From positions 1-23,471 of the forward strand of contig CALFFB010000229.1 in assembly GCA_937958075.1 (NCBI GenBank): DNA of 23,471 bases, in the 5' to 3' direction. The number at the start of each line of letters is the position of its first letter. Within the stretch, counting starts at the first letter, position 1. This DNA comes from an uncultured Geobacteraceae bacterium. Its GTDB lineage: Bacteria > Desulfobacterota > Desulfuromonadia > Desulfuromonadales > Geopsychrobacteraceae. Below are positions 1 to 7,494 of this stretch, in pieces. The notes under the pieces were generated by a model. The model was not told the DNA's origin, ran no database searches, and worked only from the letters and a program-made list of their open reading frames with translations. The position numbers and the translations under genes are program-made.

Positions 1-2
1 CC

Positions 3-278
3 GCAGAATCTTTTGCGTCACGCCTGACCCGTGCTGAAGAAGAGCAGGAACAGAAGGAGACCTCCGAACCCCAGGTCAAGGCCCTGCCCCAGGCGGAACG
101 ATACCGTTATGCCGCCGCCCTGGCTCAACAGGGATACACAAAAGAAGGGATTTCTGAAGCGTTGCAGCTGGCACCGGCAGAAGTGGAACAGATCATGCAT
201 TTATCCAGATTGTCCCGATTATCAAGGAGCAGGGGCTCCGGCAGCCACCAGGGCGAACAAAAAATTGACAACCCCTGA
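3..278 (+). CDS. C-terminal fragment of flagellar-cluster protein, DUF2802/DUF6115-like
   Basis: The reading frame is open from the window edge (first full codon at 3) to a TGA at 276-278, giving 91 codons; the start lies outside the window. The first third is Glu/Gln-rich and looks like a coiled coil (RAEEEQETSEPQ). Next comes a compact helical segment, RYRYAAALAQQGYTKEGISE, then a second helix with PAEVEQIM, and finally a low-complexity Ser/Arg/Gly tail. Small proteins with a membrane helix, a coiled coil and this kind of helix-turn-helix-like ending (DUF2802 or DUF6115 type) are often found in flagellar clusters next to fliA, and that position fits here, 91 bases before flgF. Family membership is inferred from pattern and context only. 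The function is unknown. Confidence 0.6.
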   Translation, partial: AESFASRLTRAEEEQEQKETSEPQVKALPQAERYRYAAALAQQGYTKEGISEALQLAPAEVEQIMHLSRLSRLSRSRGSGSHQGEQKIDNP

Positions 279-314
279 CGCAAAAGCCCAGGGCTGCCTT
301 CCGGGCAGATAGTT

Positions 315-342
315 TAAAGAAAAGTTGTCAAAAGACCGACAA
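315..342 (+). promoter_or_regulatory. Candidate sigma-28-type (FliA) promoter before flgF
   Basis: The 91-base gap ahead of flgF holds TAAAGAAA at 315-322 and ACCGACAA at 335-342. These resemble the flagellar sigma-28 elements TAAAGTTT and GCCGATAA (6 of 8 matches in the second). The gap between TAAA and the second box is 16 bases, where 15 is usual. No convincing sigma-54 (GG-N10-GC) element was seen here. The call is weak and could be chance; the flgF operon may equally be read through from upstream. Confidence 0.3.
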
Positions 343-369
343 GCTGTTTGCAGGTGAAAGGACAAAACA

Positions 370-1104
370 ATGGTCAACGGAAAATACGCCGCATTATCAG
401 GAGCCGTCGCCAGAATGCGCACCCTGGATAATATCAGTGAGCGGCTGGCTTCGGCGAAAACCCCCGGATACAAAAAGGGAACCGAAGCCTTTGCCGCCAG
501 ACTCGGTGAGGCCGTTTCCGGCATGGCGACCAACGGTACCAACTTTACAACCATCACCGGCCAGAAAATCGACTTTACCCTCGGCCATATGGAGCAGACC
601 GGGTTGTCCCTGGATGTCGCCATTAACGGCGATGGCTTCTTTCAGATGCAGCAACCGGACGGGGATGCCGTTTACACCCGGGTCGGCAGCTTCAAACTCA
701 GTGAGGACGGCCAGCTGCTGGGGAATCAGGGGTATCCGGTGATGGACGCCAACGGCGACGAGATCTTCCTGCCCGGCACCGACGTCATTATCCGCGTCGA
801 TGGCACCATCTGGGAAGATGGCGGAGACGCGCCCATCGCCCAGATCGGCCTGTTCGTTTTTGAGGATACTGATGTCTTGCGTCGCGCCGGTCACGGCATG
901 TTCGTGGCGGCTGACGAGACCGAGCCACAGCTGCACCCGCAGCCGGAAATGATTCAGAACAACCTCGAAAGTTCCAACGTCAACATGATGGAGGAGATGC
1001 CCCGCATGACCGCCAATATGCGGGCTTTCGAGGCCACCCAGAAGGCCTTGCGCATCTACAGCGACATGAACGCCAAGGCGTCGGAGCTGGGACTGTTACA
1101 GTAA
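370..1104 (+). CDS. flgF: Flagellar basal-body rod protein FlgF
   Basis: This encodes a 244-residue proximal-rod protein of the FlgF/FlgG family, exported by the flagellar type III apparatus and assembled in the periplasm. Its central part (INGDGFFQMQQPDGDAVYTR) and its C-terminus (LESSNVNMMEEMPRMTANMR, ending in a heptad-like helix) match the family closely. The N-terminal helix is divergent: where relatives carry NNLANVNTTGFK, this protein has SERLASAKTPGYK. It is shorter than the adjacent FlgG and precedes it by 45 bases, the standard flgF-flgG order. The ATG at 370 follows a GAAAGGA ribosome-binding site. FlgG is excluded as an alternative because the next gene is a clear FlgG. Confidence 0.93.
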   Translation: MVNGKYAALSGAVARMRTLDNISERLASAKTPGYKKGTEAFAARLGEAVSGMATNGTNFTTITGQKIDFTLGHMEQTGLSLDVAINGDGFFQMQQPDGDAVYTRVGSFKLSEDGQLLGNQGYPVMDANGDEIFLPGTDVIIRVDGTIWEDGGDAPIAQIGLFVFEDTDVLRRAGHGMFVAADETEPQLHPQPEMIQNNLESSNVNMMEEMPRMTANMRAFEATQKALRIYSDMNAKASELGLLQ

Positions 1105-1149
1105 GGAACACAGGGCGCTTGAGGCGCTTTTCGTGAAAAGGAGTCAGTT

Positions 1150-1935
1150 ATGATCAGAGCACTTTGGACCGCCGCCACCGGCATGCAGGCGCAGCAACTG
1201 AATATGGACGTTATTGCCAACAACCTGGCCAACGTCAACAGCTCCGGCTTCAAGAAGAGCCGCGCCGATTTTCAGGATATTCTCTATCAGACAACCAAGG
1301 ATGCCGGGGTTGGTATCGGGGGTGAACAGGTACCGACGGGGATCCAGGTCGGCCTGGGGGCGCGGGTGGCTGCGGTGCAGAAGGTGTTTACCACCGGCGA
1401 TTTCGTGCAGACGGAAAATGAACTGGATCTGGCTATCGAAGGTGAAGGGTTTTTCCAGGTGCAGATGCCTGACGGCACGGAAGCCTATACCCGCTCCGGC
1501 GCCCTGAAGAAGGACAATACGGGCCGCCTGGTGACCTCCGATGGCTTTCCCATCATCCCCGAGGTGGTGATTCCTGAAGGAGCGACGGCCATCTCCATCG
1601 GCAGCCGCGGTAATGTCGAGGTCCTTCTTGATGGCGAAAACTTCACCCAGGAGGTCGGGGTTATTGAACTCTTCCGTTTCGGCAACCCCATCGGCCTGAA
1701 GAGCCTGGGGCGTAATCTCTATGCGGAAACCCCGACAACAGGAGCGCCAATCGCCGGAATTCCGGGAGGCGAGGGGTTCGGAACCCTGTCGCAAGGGTTT
1801 CTGGAAGGCTCGAATGTCAACATCATGGAAGAGATGGTCAATATGATTGCCGGCCAGCGAGCCTATGAAGTCAATTCAAAAACCATTCAAACCGCTGATG
1901 AGATGTTGTCCATGACCAGTCAGCTGGTGCGCTGA
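1150..1935 (+). CDS. flgG: Flagellar distal-rod protein FlgG
   Basis: This 261-residue protein has the usual FlgG length. It builds the distal rod that passes through the P and L rings. The N-terminus carries the canonical motif MDVIANNLANVNSSGFKKSR, the middle has AIEGEGFFQVQMPDGTEAYTR, and the C-terminus has EGSNVNIMEEMVNMIAGQRA followed by a terminal helix, all family hallmarks. A strong AAAAGGAG site precedes the ATG. It lies between flgF and flgA, and its product must form the rod before the rings encoded downstream (FlgH, FlgI) can close around it. Confidence 0.98.
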   Translation: MIRALWTAATGMQAQQLNMDVIANNLANVNSSGFKKSRADFQDILYQTTKDAGVGIGGEQVPTGIQVGLGARVAAVQKVFTTGDFVQTENELDLAIEGEGFFQVQMPDGTEAYTRSGALKKDNTGRLVTSDGFPIIPEVVIPEGATAISIGSRGNVEVLLDGENFTQEVGVIELFRFGNPIGLKSLGRNLYAETPTTGAPIAGIPGGEGFGTLSQGFLEGSNVNIMEEMVNMIAGQRAYEVNSKTIQTADEMLSMTSQLVR

Positions 1936-1945
1936 TAGGTGACTT

Positions 1946-2665
1946 ATGAAAGCTTTACGAACTCTGCTGTTCATGATCCTGGTGCTGGTTCCCGGCGGTG
2001 TCGCTGTGGCACAGGCGCCGGAAGACGGGGTGCTTATCGATCATGGGGAGATGAAGCAGATTCTCGATGATTACCTGGTTGAGCAGTCAAAGCTGTTGCC
2101 CCAGGTGGAACTGCGCTTTGCTTCCGTCGATCTGCCCGAGCCCTTTACCGTGCCCCACGGTCGTATCGATCACCAGATCATGCCCGCCCGTCCCGGGGTC
2201 GTCGGCAGCCGCAGAATAACGCTGCTGACCCGGGTCGATGATCAGGTTGTCAATAACCAGTCCATGCGGGTGGAGCTCGAAGCCCTGGCCGAGGTCGCGG
2301 TGGCCAGGGAGGTGCTGCGCCGGGGGACAGTGCTTCAGCCGGAACACCTGGAGATGCGCTATCAGGATATCTCGCGCTTGTCCGACCCCGTTTTTTCCAT
2401 CGAGGCTGCTGTCGGCAAACTGGTGAAACGCTCCTTGCGGCTCGGTGAGCCCCTGCAGGCGCAATATGTCGAAGTCCCGGCCATGATCAAGCGTGGTGAA
2501 CGTGTGGTGATCGAGGTCAGTGGTTCCGGATTGACTCTGTCCGCCGTGGGTGAGGCGCGCCAGGATGGACGTCAAGGGGAATCGATCCGGGTGGTGAACA
2601 GCAGTTCGTCCCGCGAAGTTCTGACCAGGGTGGTTGCCCCCGGTCTTGTGCGAGTGGAGTTATAA
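1946..2665 (+). CDS. flgA: Flagellar P-ring assembly chaperone FlgA
   Basis: This encodes a 239-residue periplasmic chaperone that helps FlgI polymerise into the P ring. Residues 1-23 form a Sec signal peptide (MKALRTLLFMILVLVPGG...AVAQA). The C-terminal half carries an SAF-type domain with VAREVLRRGTVLQPEHLEMR followed by a GKLVKRSLRLGEPLQ segment. The protein ends in the usual short beta strands (RVVAPGLVRVEL). It starts 10 bases after flgG stops and sits directly upstream of the genes for the two rings. Family members vary in their N-terminal half, and this one is of ordinary length. Confidence 0.93.
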   Translation: MKALRTLLFMILVLVPGGVAVAQAPEDGVLIDHGEMKQILDDYLVEQSKLLPQVELRFASVDLPEPFTVPHGRIDHQIMPARPGVVGSRRITLLTRVDDQVVNNQSMRVELEALAEVAVAREVLRRGTVLQPEHLEMRYQDISRLSDPVFSIEAAVGKLVKRSLRLGEPLQAQYVEVPAMIKRGERVVIEVSGSGLTLSAVGEARQDGRQGESIRVVNSSSSREVLTRVVAPGLVRVEL

Positions 2666-2667
2666 TC

Positions 2668-3351
2668 ATGTTGGTAAAACTCGTTCTGATAGGCCTGTCC
2701 CTGACCCTGGCCGCCTGTGCCGGTCCGGCCGGTAAAATCGACCTGACCGAAGTCCAGCCCGTGGCCCCGGTCATCTCTGAACCGGCACCGCCGCAAACGG
2801 CCGGTTCCCTGTGGACGACCAGTCGTGGCGGCATCTTTGCCGACATGAAGGGGACGACGGTCGGCGATATTATCACCGTCGTCATTTCCGAGAACGCCAG
2901 CGCCAGCAAGCAGGCCAGCACCAAAACCGGGCGCAGCAGCAATATGTCGGCGGGAATTACCAGCTTTTTCGGACTGGAAAGTGATATCGCCGACTTGACG
3001 GGCGGTAGTCCGTCGGCGCTGATTGATGTCGATACCGCCAACAATTTTGATGGCAGCGGCAGCACCCAGCGCAGTGAACGCCTGACGGCGACCCTGACGA
3101 CCCAGGTGATCGAGATCCTGCCCAATGGCAATCTGCGCATCGAAGGAAACAAGACGGTTACCGTCAACAGCGAGATGCAGATCGTGCAATTGACCGGTAT
3201 TGTCCGGCCTTCGGATGTTTCTCCGCGCAATCTGGTTGATTCCCAGAATGTTCTCAACGCCCGTATTGCCTACGTCGGCAAGGGGGTGATCAGTGACAAG
3301 CAGCAGCAGGGGTGGCTGGTCAAAGCCCTTGACCAGGTGTGGCCCTTTTAG
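2668..3351 (+). CDS. flgH: Flagellar L-ring lipoprotein FlgH
   Basis: This 227-residue outer-membrane lipoprotein forms the L ring around the distal rod. The signal peptide ends in a lipobox, LAAC, with Cys17 as the predicted lipidated residue. Diagnostic FlgH segments include the SLWTTSRGGIFADMKGTTVGD region, DIITVVISENASASKQA, LTATLTTQVIEILPNGNLRI and the C-terminal VLNARIAYVGKGVISDKQQ followed by a GWL. The ATG begins two bases after the flgA stop codon, with a GTGGAG ribosome-binding site inside the end of flgA, so the two are probably translationally coupled. Confidence 0.97.
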   Translation: MLVKLVLIGLSLTLAACAGPAGKIDLTEVQPVAPVISEPAPPQTAGSLWTTSRGGIFADMKGTTVGDIITVVISENASASKQASTKTGRSSNMSAGITSFFGLESDIADLTGGSPSALIDVDTANNFDGSGSTQRSERLTATLTTQVIEILPNGNLRIEGNKTVTVNSEMQIVQLTGIVRPSDVSPRNLVDSQNVLNARIAYVGKGVISDKQQQGWLVKALDQVWPF

Positions 3352-3380
3352 CTCGGCAGTAGCATCAGAAGGATAGGAGT

Positions 3381-4493
3381 ATGGCGATGAACTACAGATT
3401 ACTGACACTGACGGCCCTGTTCCTCTGCTGGAGCCTGACACTCGCACCCGTGACGGAGGCGTCACGGATCAAGGAACTGGCTCAGCTTGAGGGTGTTCGT
3501 GCCAATCAGCTGGTCGGTTATGGTCTGGTGGTTGGCCTCGATGGTACGGGTGACAGTGACAAGACCAGCTTTACCATCCAATCGCTGGTCAACATGATGG
3601 AACGTCTCGGGGTAACGGTCAATCCGGCGCAGGTCAAGGTCGATAATGTCGCTGCTGTTGTTGTGACCGCTGAGTTGCCGCCCTTTGCCAGGGCCGGCAG
3701 CACCATCGATGTGTCCGTGTCTTCCATCGGTGATGCCGACAATCTGGCGGGGGGAACCCTGTTGATGACGCCCCTGAACGCAGCAGACGGGCAGGTTTAT
3801 GCCGTGGCCCAGGGATCGCTGGTGGTCGGCTCCCTGGCCTTCGGCGGCAAGGCGGCAACGGTGCAGAAAAATCACCCCACCTCCGGGCGGATCCCCGGTG
3901 GTGCCCTGATAGAACGCGAAGTCCCTTATGTGTTCGGGGAGACGGATGTCCTTAAATACCGGTTGAAGAACTCCGATTTTACCACCGTGACCCGCATGAG
4001 CGAAGCCGTGAACCAGTTCTTTGGTCGCCCCCTGGCCCGTTCTCTGGATGCCGGACAACTGGAGATCAGCATACCCGCTGCTTATCGCGACCGGGTGGTT
4101 GATTTTGTCGCCCAGGTGGAACAACTCAATGTCACCCCCGATACCCTGGCGCGGATTGTGGTGAATGAACGGACCGGGACCATCGTCATGGGTGAGGGAG
4201 TCAGAATATCGACAGTCGCCGTATCCCACGGGAATCTCAATCTGGTGATCAACGAGTACAGCAATGTCTCGCAACCTCTGCCGTTTTCGGAGGGTGAAAC
4301 GGTGGTGACGCCGGAAACCCAGATCGAGGTAACGGAAGATGCCGGCAATCTGGTGGTTATGGAACAGGGGATCAGTATCGGGGATGTCGCTTCAGCCCTG
4401 AACGCCATCGGTGCCACACCGCGGGATCTGATTGCGATTTTTCAGGCGATCAAGGCCGCCGGTGCCCTGTACGCCGATCTGGTAATTTTGTGA
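3381..4493 (+). CDS. flgI: Flagellar P-ring protein FlgI
   Basis: This 370-residue periplasmic protein polymerises into the P ring in the peptidoglycan layer. A signal peptide of about 27 residues precedes SRIKELAQLEGVRANQLVGY and GLVVGLDGTGDSDKT, the family's most conserved stretch. Further hallmarks are FTIQSLVNMMERLGV, VVTAELPPFARAGSTIDVSV and the C-terminal ALNAIGATPRDLIAIFQAIK with GALYADLVIL at the end. Length is typical. The ATG at 3381 follows AGGATAGGAG; a second in-frame ATG two codons later is possible but less well spaced. FlgA from the same operon is its expected chaperone. Confidence 0.98.
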   Translation: MAMNYRLLTLTALFLCWSLTLAPVTEASRIKELAQLEGVRANQLVGYGLVVGLDGTGDSDKTSFTIQSLVNMMERLGVTVNPAQVKVDNVAAVVVTAELPPFARAGSTIDVSVSSIGDADNLAGGTLLMTPLNAADGQVYAVAQGSLVVGSLAFGGKAATVQKNHPTSGRIPGGALIEREVPYVFGETDVLKYRLKNSDFTTVTRMSEAVNQFFGRPLARSLDAGQLEISIPAAYRDRVVDFVAQVEQLNVTPDTLARIVVNERTGTIVMGEGVRISTVAVSHGNLNLVINEYSNVSQPLPFSEGETVVTPETQIEVTEDAGNLVVMEQGISIGDVASALNAIGATPRDLIAIFQAIKAAGALYADLVIL

Positions 4494-4512
4494 TGACAGG
4501 CAGGAGCAGGCA

Positions 4513-4830
4513 ATGAGTATCGGTCATGGAATTGACAACAGGCTGCTGATGCAGCAGGTCGCGGCGCCGCCGACATCTAAAGATGTTGCCGCCAGGGGGC
4601 AGGATCCGGAAAAAATCAAGGAACTGGCCCAGGAATTCGAATCGATATTTATTCAGCAACTGTACAAGGAAATGCGGAAAACCGTCGGTGACGGTGGCTT
4701 GATCCCGCGCACCAACGCTGAACAGATGATGACCGACATGCAGGATCTGGAGACAGCGCGGGAAACGGCACGTCAGGGCGGCATCGGGCTGGCGGAAATG
4801 CTGGTCAAGCAGCTGCAGCAGATCGATTAG
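4513..4830 (+). CDS. flgJ: Rod-binding protein FlgJ, short form without muramidase domain
   Basis: This encodes a 105-residue protein matching only the N-terminal rod-binding half of FlgJ. The conserved core is ELAQEFESIFIQQLYKEMRK followed by GGLIPRTNAEQMMTDMQD and the helix GIGLAEMLVKQL. The glucosaminidase/muramidase domain that enterobacterial FlgJ carries is absent, as is usual in this bacterial group, so a separate enzyme must open the peptidoglycan for the rod. An AGGAG site lies 6 bases before the ATG. It is the last plus-strand gene of the block; the next gene, cbiO, ends only 20 bases away on the opposite strand, so flgM, flgN, flgK and flgL do not follow here. Confidence 0.93.
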   Translation: MSIGHGIDNRLLMQQVAAPPTSKDVAARGQDPEKIKELAQEFESIFIQQLYKEMRKTVGDGGLIPRTNAEQMMTDMQDLETARETARQGGIGLAEMLVKQLQQID

Positions 4831-4850
4831 GAAGACTACCTGGTGATCTG
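4819..4850. other. Imperfect inverted repeat between the convergent flgJ and cbiO ends
   Basis: CAGATC (4819-4824) is complementary to GATCTG (4845-4850), with a shorter inner pairing of TTAGG and CCTGG. The element spans the flgJ stop codon and fills the 20-base gap to the cbiO stop codon. No T-run follows on either strand, so it does not fit a classic intrinsic terminator. It may be a weak structured boundary or chance. Confidence 0.3.
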
Positions 4851-5603
4851 TCAGTGCCGGTGGGGCAGCTGATGGGGAACCAGCGAGTGCGGCTTTTCCT
4901 GACCGTGGGCCGCCATCAGCGCCTCGTCTCCCATAACCTTTCGCGGGCAGCCGTCGGCGACAATCCTCCCCTCATCAATCAATACCACCCGGGTACAGAC
5001 TTCGAGAATCAACTCCAGATCGTGTGATGCGACCAGGACCGTAGGCGCCGCCTCCTGCAGCAGAGGAATCAGCCGCCGCCGACAGCGGATATCGAGTCCG
5101 GCACTGGGCTCATCAAAGATGATCATCTCCGGACGCATGGCCAGGACCCCGGCAATGGAAACAATACGTTTTTCCCCCTCCGAGAGCTGATGTGTCGAGC
5201 GTTCCCCCAGCTTTTCGGCGCCAACCGCCGCCAGGGCTGCCAGGGTCCGGCGTTCGACCTCCTCGTGACTCAGACCCATATTACGTGGGCCGAAGGCCAC
5301 ATCCTCAGCGACTGTAGCGCAGAACAGCTGATCATCCGTTCGCTGAAAAACCAGCCCGAGCTCCGGGCGAAATCCCCCCTTGACAACAGGTTTCCCCAAA
5401 AGCTCGACGGTGCCGGCAGTCGGAGCAAAAAAACCGGCGGCCACCAGAAAAAGCGTGGTCTTGCCGGCACCGTTGGGGCCGATCAGGCCAACACGTTCAC
5501 CGGCGTGAATAGTCATGGAGATGTCATTCAAGACCCGGCCGGTGTCCGGATAGGAGAAGGACAGGGCGGATAACTGCAGGACGTAGGGCGTGGTCGTTGT
5601 CAT
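4851..5603 (-). CDS. cbiO: Nickel/cobalt ECF transporter ATPase CbiO/NikO
   Basis: This 250-residue ABC ATPase drives uptake of nickel or cobalt through the CbiM/CbiQ membrane complex. Visible motifs are Walker A GPNGAGKT (residues 42-49), Q-loop Gln87 in VFQRTDDQLF (a run typical of ECF ATPases), signature LSEGEKR (140-146), Walker B MIIFDEP with Asp164-Glu165, and switch His194. It is the last gene of the operon and begins 41 bases after cbiQ ends. The C-terminus is rich in His and Pro (HSLVPHQLPHRH), which could contact metal, though that is speculation. Substrate cannot be told from this subunit. Only one ATPase gene is present, so it probably works as a homodimer. Confidence 0.93.
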   Translation of the reverse strand: MTTTTPYVLQLSALSFSYPDTGRVLNDISMTIHAGERVGLIGPNGAGKTTLFLVAAGFFAPTAGTVELLGKPVVKGGFRPELGLVFQRTDDQLFCATVAEDVAFGPRNMGLSHEEVERRTLAALAAVGAEKLGERSTHQLSEGEKRIVSIAGVLAMRPEMIIFDEPSAGLDIRCRRRLIPLLQEAAPTVLVASHDLELILEVCTRVVLIDEGRIVADGCPRKVMGDEALMAAHGQEKPHSLVPHQLPHRH

Positions 5604-5644
5604 GGCCTGGATGATTAACGGTTTTTTCTGCTCAGGTCAATGCC

Positions 5645-6385
5645 TTAACCGAGCCAGCCCAGTCCAAGTGCTATGCCGACAACAATGACAAAAAACAGCC
5701 CCTCGGCCGGGGTGGCGGTTAAGGGTGGCGTCAGGCCGTCAGCCTGTCCGTAGCCGCGCAGGCGCATGGCCAGATAGACCCTCTGAGACTGTTCGAAGGA
5801 GCGCAACAACAGGTTGGCGACCATCAACGCCACCCCCTGCAGGGAGGTGAGGGACCAGCCACGCAGGCGGAAGCCGCGCAGGTGCATACAGCGGTGCAGG
5901 TTGCGCAGATCCTGGTGGAGTACTTCTACATAACGCGCCATCAACAGGGCCATGTCGGTGATGATGTAGGGCATGCCCAGAGCCTGCAGTGCCCGGATTG
6001 TGGTCAGCAGGGGGGTGCCGGCGAAGAACAGCATGGCCAGGATGAGGATGGAGTAAAACCGGGCAGCTACGAGCAGTGCACGGTTCAGACCGCTGTCAGT
6101 GATAGTCAGAAATCCGACAGTCAGCAGGACGTCACCACGGCCGGCAAACAGCAGCATGAGGATCACCAGGGCGATGAACAGGGAGGGATAGCGCAGCCGG
6201 CGCCCCAGGATTGCCAGTGGCACCCCGGACAGCAGCCAGAAAACGACGAGCAGTCCAAGCATATAGGGGATGGTTTGAATCCTGGATACGGCTGAAAAGG
6301 AGAAAGCCAGAGCCAGCAGTGCGGCAATTTTATAGCGGGGATCCCAGCGCGCGAGCAGGGATGTGCCGGAGACCTTTCTCAGCAT
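5645..6385 (-). CDS. cbiQ: Nickel/cobalt ECF transporter transmembrane subunit CbiQ/NikQ
   Basis: This 246-residue integral membrane protein is the T component of the ECF importer, linking the ATPase to the substrate-binding CbiM. Several hydrophobic helices are visible (IAALLALAFSFSA, MLGLLVVFWLLSG, PLAILG...LFIALVILMLLFAG and others). A charged cytoplasmic region holds two coupling-helix motifs, MHLRGFRLRG and AMRLRGYG, which correspond to the paired Ala-Arg-Gly-like motifs of EcfT proteins. A final helix (LFFVIVVGIALGLGWLG) closes the protein. Its ATG comes two bases after the cbiM stop (TGA-CC-ATG), indicating coupled translation. Confidence 0.9.
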   Translation of the reverse strand: MLRKVSGTSLLARWDPRYKIAALLALAFSFSAVSRIQTIPYMLGLLVVFWLLSGVPLAILGRRLRYPSLFIALVILMLLFAGRGDVLLTVGFLTITDSGLNRALLVAARFYSILILAMLFFAGTPLLTTIRALQALGMPYIITDMALLMARYVEVLHQDLRNLHRCMHLRGFRLRGWSLTSLQGVALMVANLLLRSFEQSQRVYLAMRLRGYGQADGLTPPLTATPAEGLFFVIVVGIALGLGWLG

Positions 6386-6387
6386 GG

Positions 6388-7023
6388 TCAGCCCTTGAGC
6401 AGATGGGGCCGGGTCCGGCCGATAAAGGTAACAACCAGGGCGGTCACTGCCCCTTCCAGCAGGACCAGGGGCAGATGCGCGAGGAGCAGCGCCAGCAGGG
6501 CGGACTGCTCGGTGTCGGCGCGCAGATGGGTCGCCAGGTTGGTGACGATGACCAGGGCAAACAGAAGAGCGGACAGGGCGACAGCGCTGCTACCCGCCAG
6601 AAAGCCGGCGATGGCTGTTTTGCGGCCGTTGATATGGTGCCTGCGGCCCAGGGAGAAGACGAAGGCGGCGAGCAGGGCAGGTCCGCCCAGAATCACTCCG
6701 TTGATGCCGAGGGTGGTCAGGCCGCCGTGACCGAACATGATCGCCTGGAAACACAGCCCGATGAGGATGGCAGGAAAGGCAAACAGGCCCAGCAATACGC
6801 CGAGCAGGCCATTCAGGACCAAATGTACGCTGGCCGGTGGTGCCGGGATATGGATCAGGGACGCCAGGAAAAAGGCAGCGGTTAACAGCGCTGCCCTGGG
6901 GATATCCTCACGGGGATCATGGCGCTGCTTGATTCTGTGCAGACAGAGCCAGGCGATCCCGGCGGACACGACATAGCCGCTCAGGGTCACAGACACGGGT
7001 AGAATGCCGTCGGGCACATGCAT
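6388..7023 (-). CDS. cbiM: Nickel/cobalt-binding membrane subunit CbiM/NikM
   Basis: This 211-residue substrate-specificity (S) component begins MHVPDG, the signature of CbiM/NikM proteins; the family binds the metal with the N-terminal Met-His stretch. This fixes the start at the ATG directly abutting the upstream TAG stop. Further family segments are LNGLLGVLLGLFAFPAILIG, IMFGHGGLTTLGINGVILGG and VHLVLNGLLG. At 211 residues it is CbiM alone, without the fused CbiN-like extension of some NikMN proteins. The neighbouring NikL-like protein probably takes that role. NikL-type partners point to nickel rather than cobalt, but the sequence does not decide it. Confidence 0.92.
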   Translation of the reverse strand: MHVPDGILPVSVTLSGYVVSAGIAWLCLHRIKQRHDPREDIPRAALLTAAFFLASLIHIPAPPASVHLVLNGLLGVLLGLFAFPAILIGLCFQAIMFGHGGLTTLGINGVILGGPALLAAFVFSLGRRHHINGRKTAIAGFLAGSSAVALSALLFALVIVTNLATHLRADTEQSALLALLLAHLPLVLLEGAVTALVVTFIGRTRPHLLKG

Positions 7024-7491
7024 CTAGCCTGGTCTCCTGCCGGTAAAATAGAGGGCTGTTCCGATACATCCCCAGACAATACTGGCCGCCATCACCACCC
7101 GCTGTGTCGTGTTGTAACCGGCGGCCGTCCGGGGGGACGAATTCTGAGTAAAGCCCCTTTCTGCATCAGCCGGGATGTGAATGATAGCCCCATGACCAGC
7201 CAGGCGCGCCTGGATACTGATGGCGCCATCCGCAGGCGGTGGCGACACTACGCAGTAGTGGCCATTGTTGTCAGCGGTGCCGGTGAGCCGGGCCCTGGTG
7301 GGGTCAGCAGCAGAAAAAACGGCCATCTGGGCGCCGGCCATGGGCTGGCCGCTGTCGTAGGTTGCCTGGACACAAATGACAGTTTGTGTCGTGCGGCTGA
7401 TAATCGCGCCATGCGCCTGCACCAGCGGCGGGGTCAGTGCCATGCCGGCGAGGAGGCCGGCGAACAGGGTGCGCACCTTTGGGCCACGCAT
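7024..7491 (-). CDS. nikL: NikL-like periplasmic/membrane accessory subunit of the metal importer
   Basis: This 155-residue protein has a signal peptide predicted to be cleaved at VQA|HG (after residue 26), so the mature protein would start with His-Gly. A beta-rich periplasmic part of the carboxypeptidase-regulatory type follows (VICVQATYDSGQPMAGAQMA ... NNGHYCVVSPPPADGAISIQ). One transmembrane helix lies near the C-terminus (VVMAASIVWGCIGTALYF), with an Arg-rich cytoplasmic end. This architecture, next to a CbiM without CbiN, matches NikL of NikKMLQO nickel transporters; the name rests on architecture and neighbourhood. The N-terminal His could be a metal ligand. It starts 3 bases after the upstream gene and its stop abuts cbiM. 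Confidence 0.65.
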   Translation of the reverse strand: MRGPKVRTLFAGLLAGMALTPPLVQAHGAIISRTTQTVICVQATYDSGQPMAGAQMAVFSAADPTRARLTGTADNNGHYCVVSPPPADGAISIQARLAGHGAIIHIPADAERGFTQNSSPRTAAGYNTTQRVVMAASIVWGCIGTALYFTGRRPG

Positions 7492-7494
7492 CCG

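Noticed and set aside
294..308. Hairpin CTGCC-TTCCG-GGCAG after the first partial gene
   Set aside because: A five-base stem without a following T-run is too weak for a terminator call.
1113..1130. GCGC-TTGAG-GCGC repeat between flgF and flgG followed by four T
   Set aside because: A four-base stem in the middle of a co-transcribed operon is not convincing.
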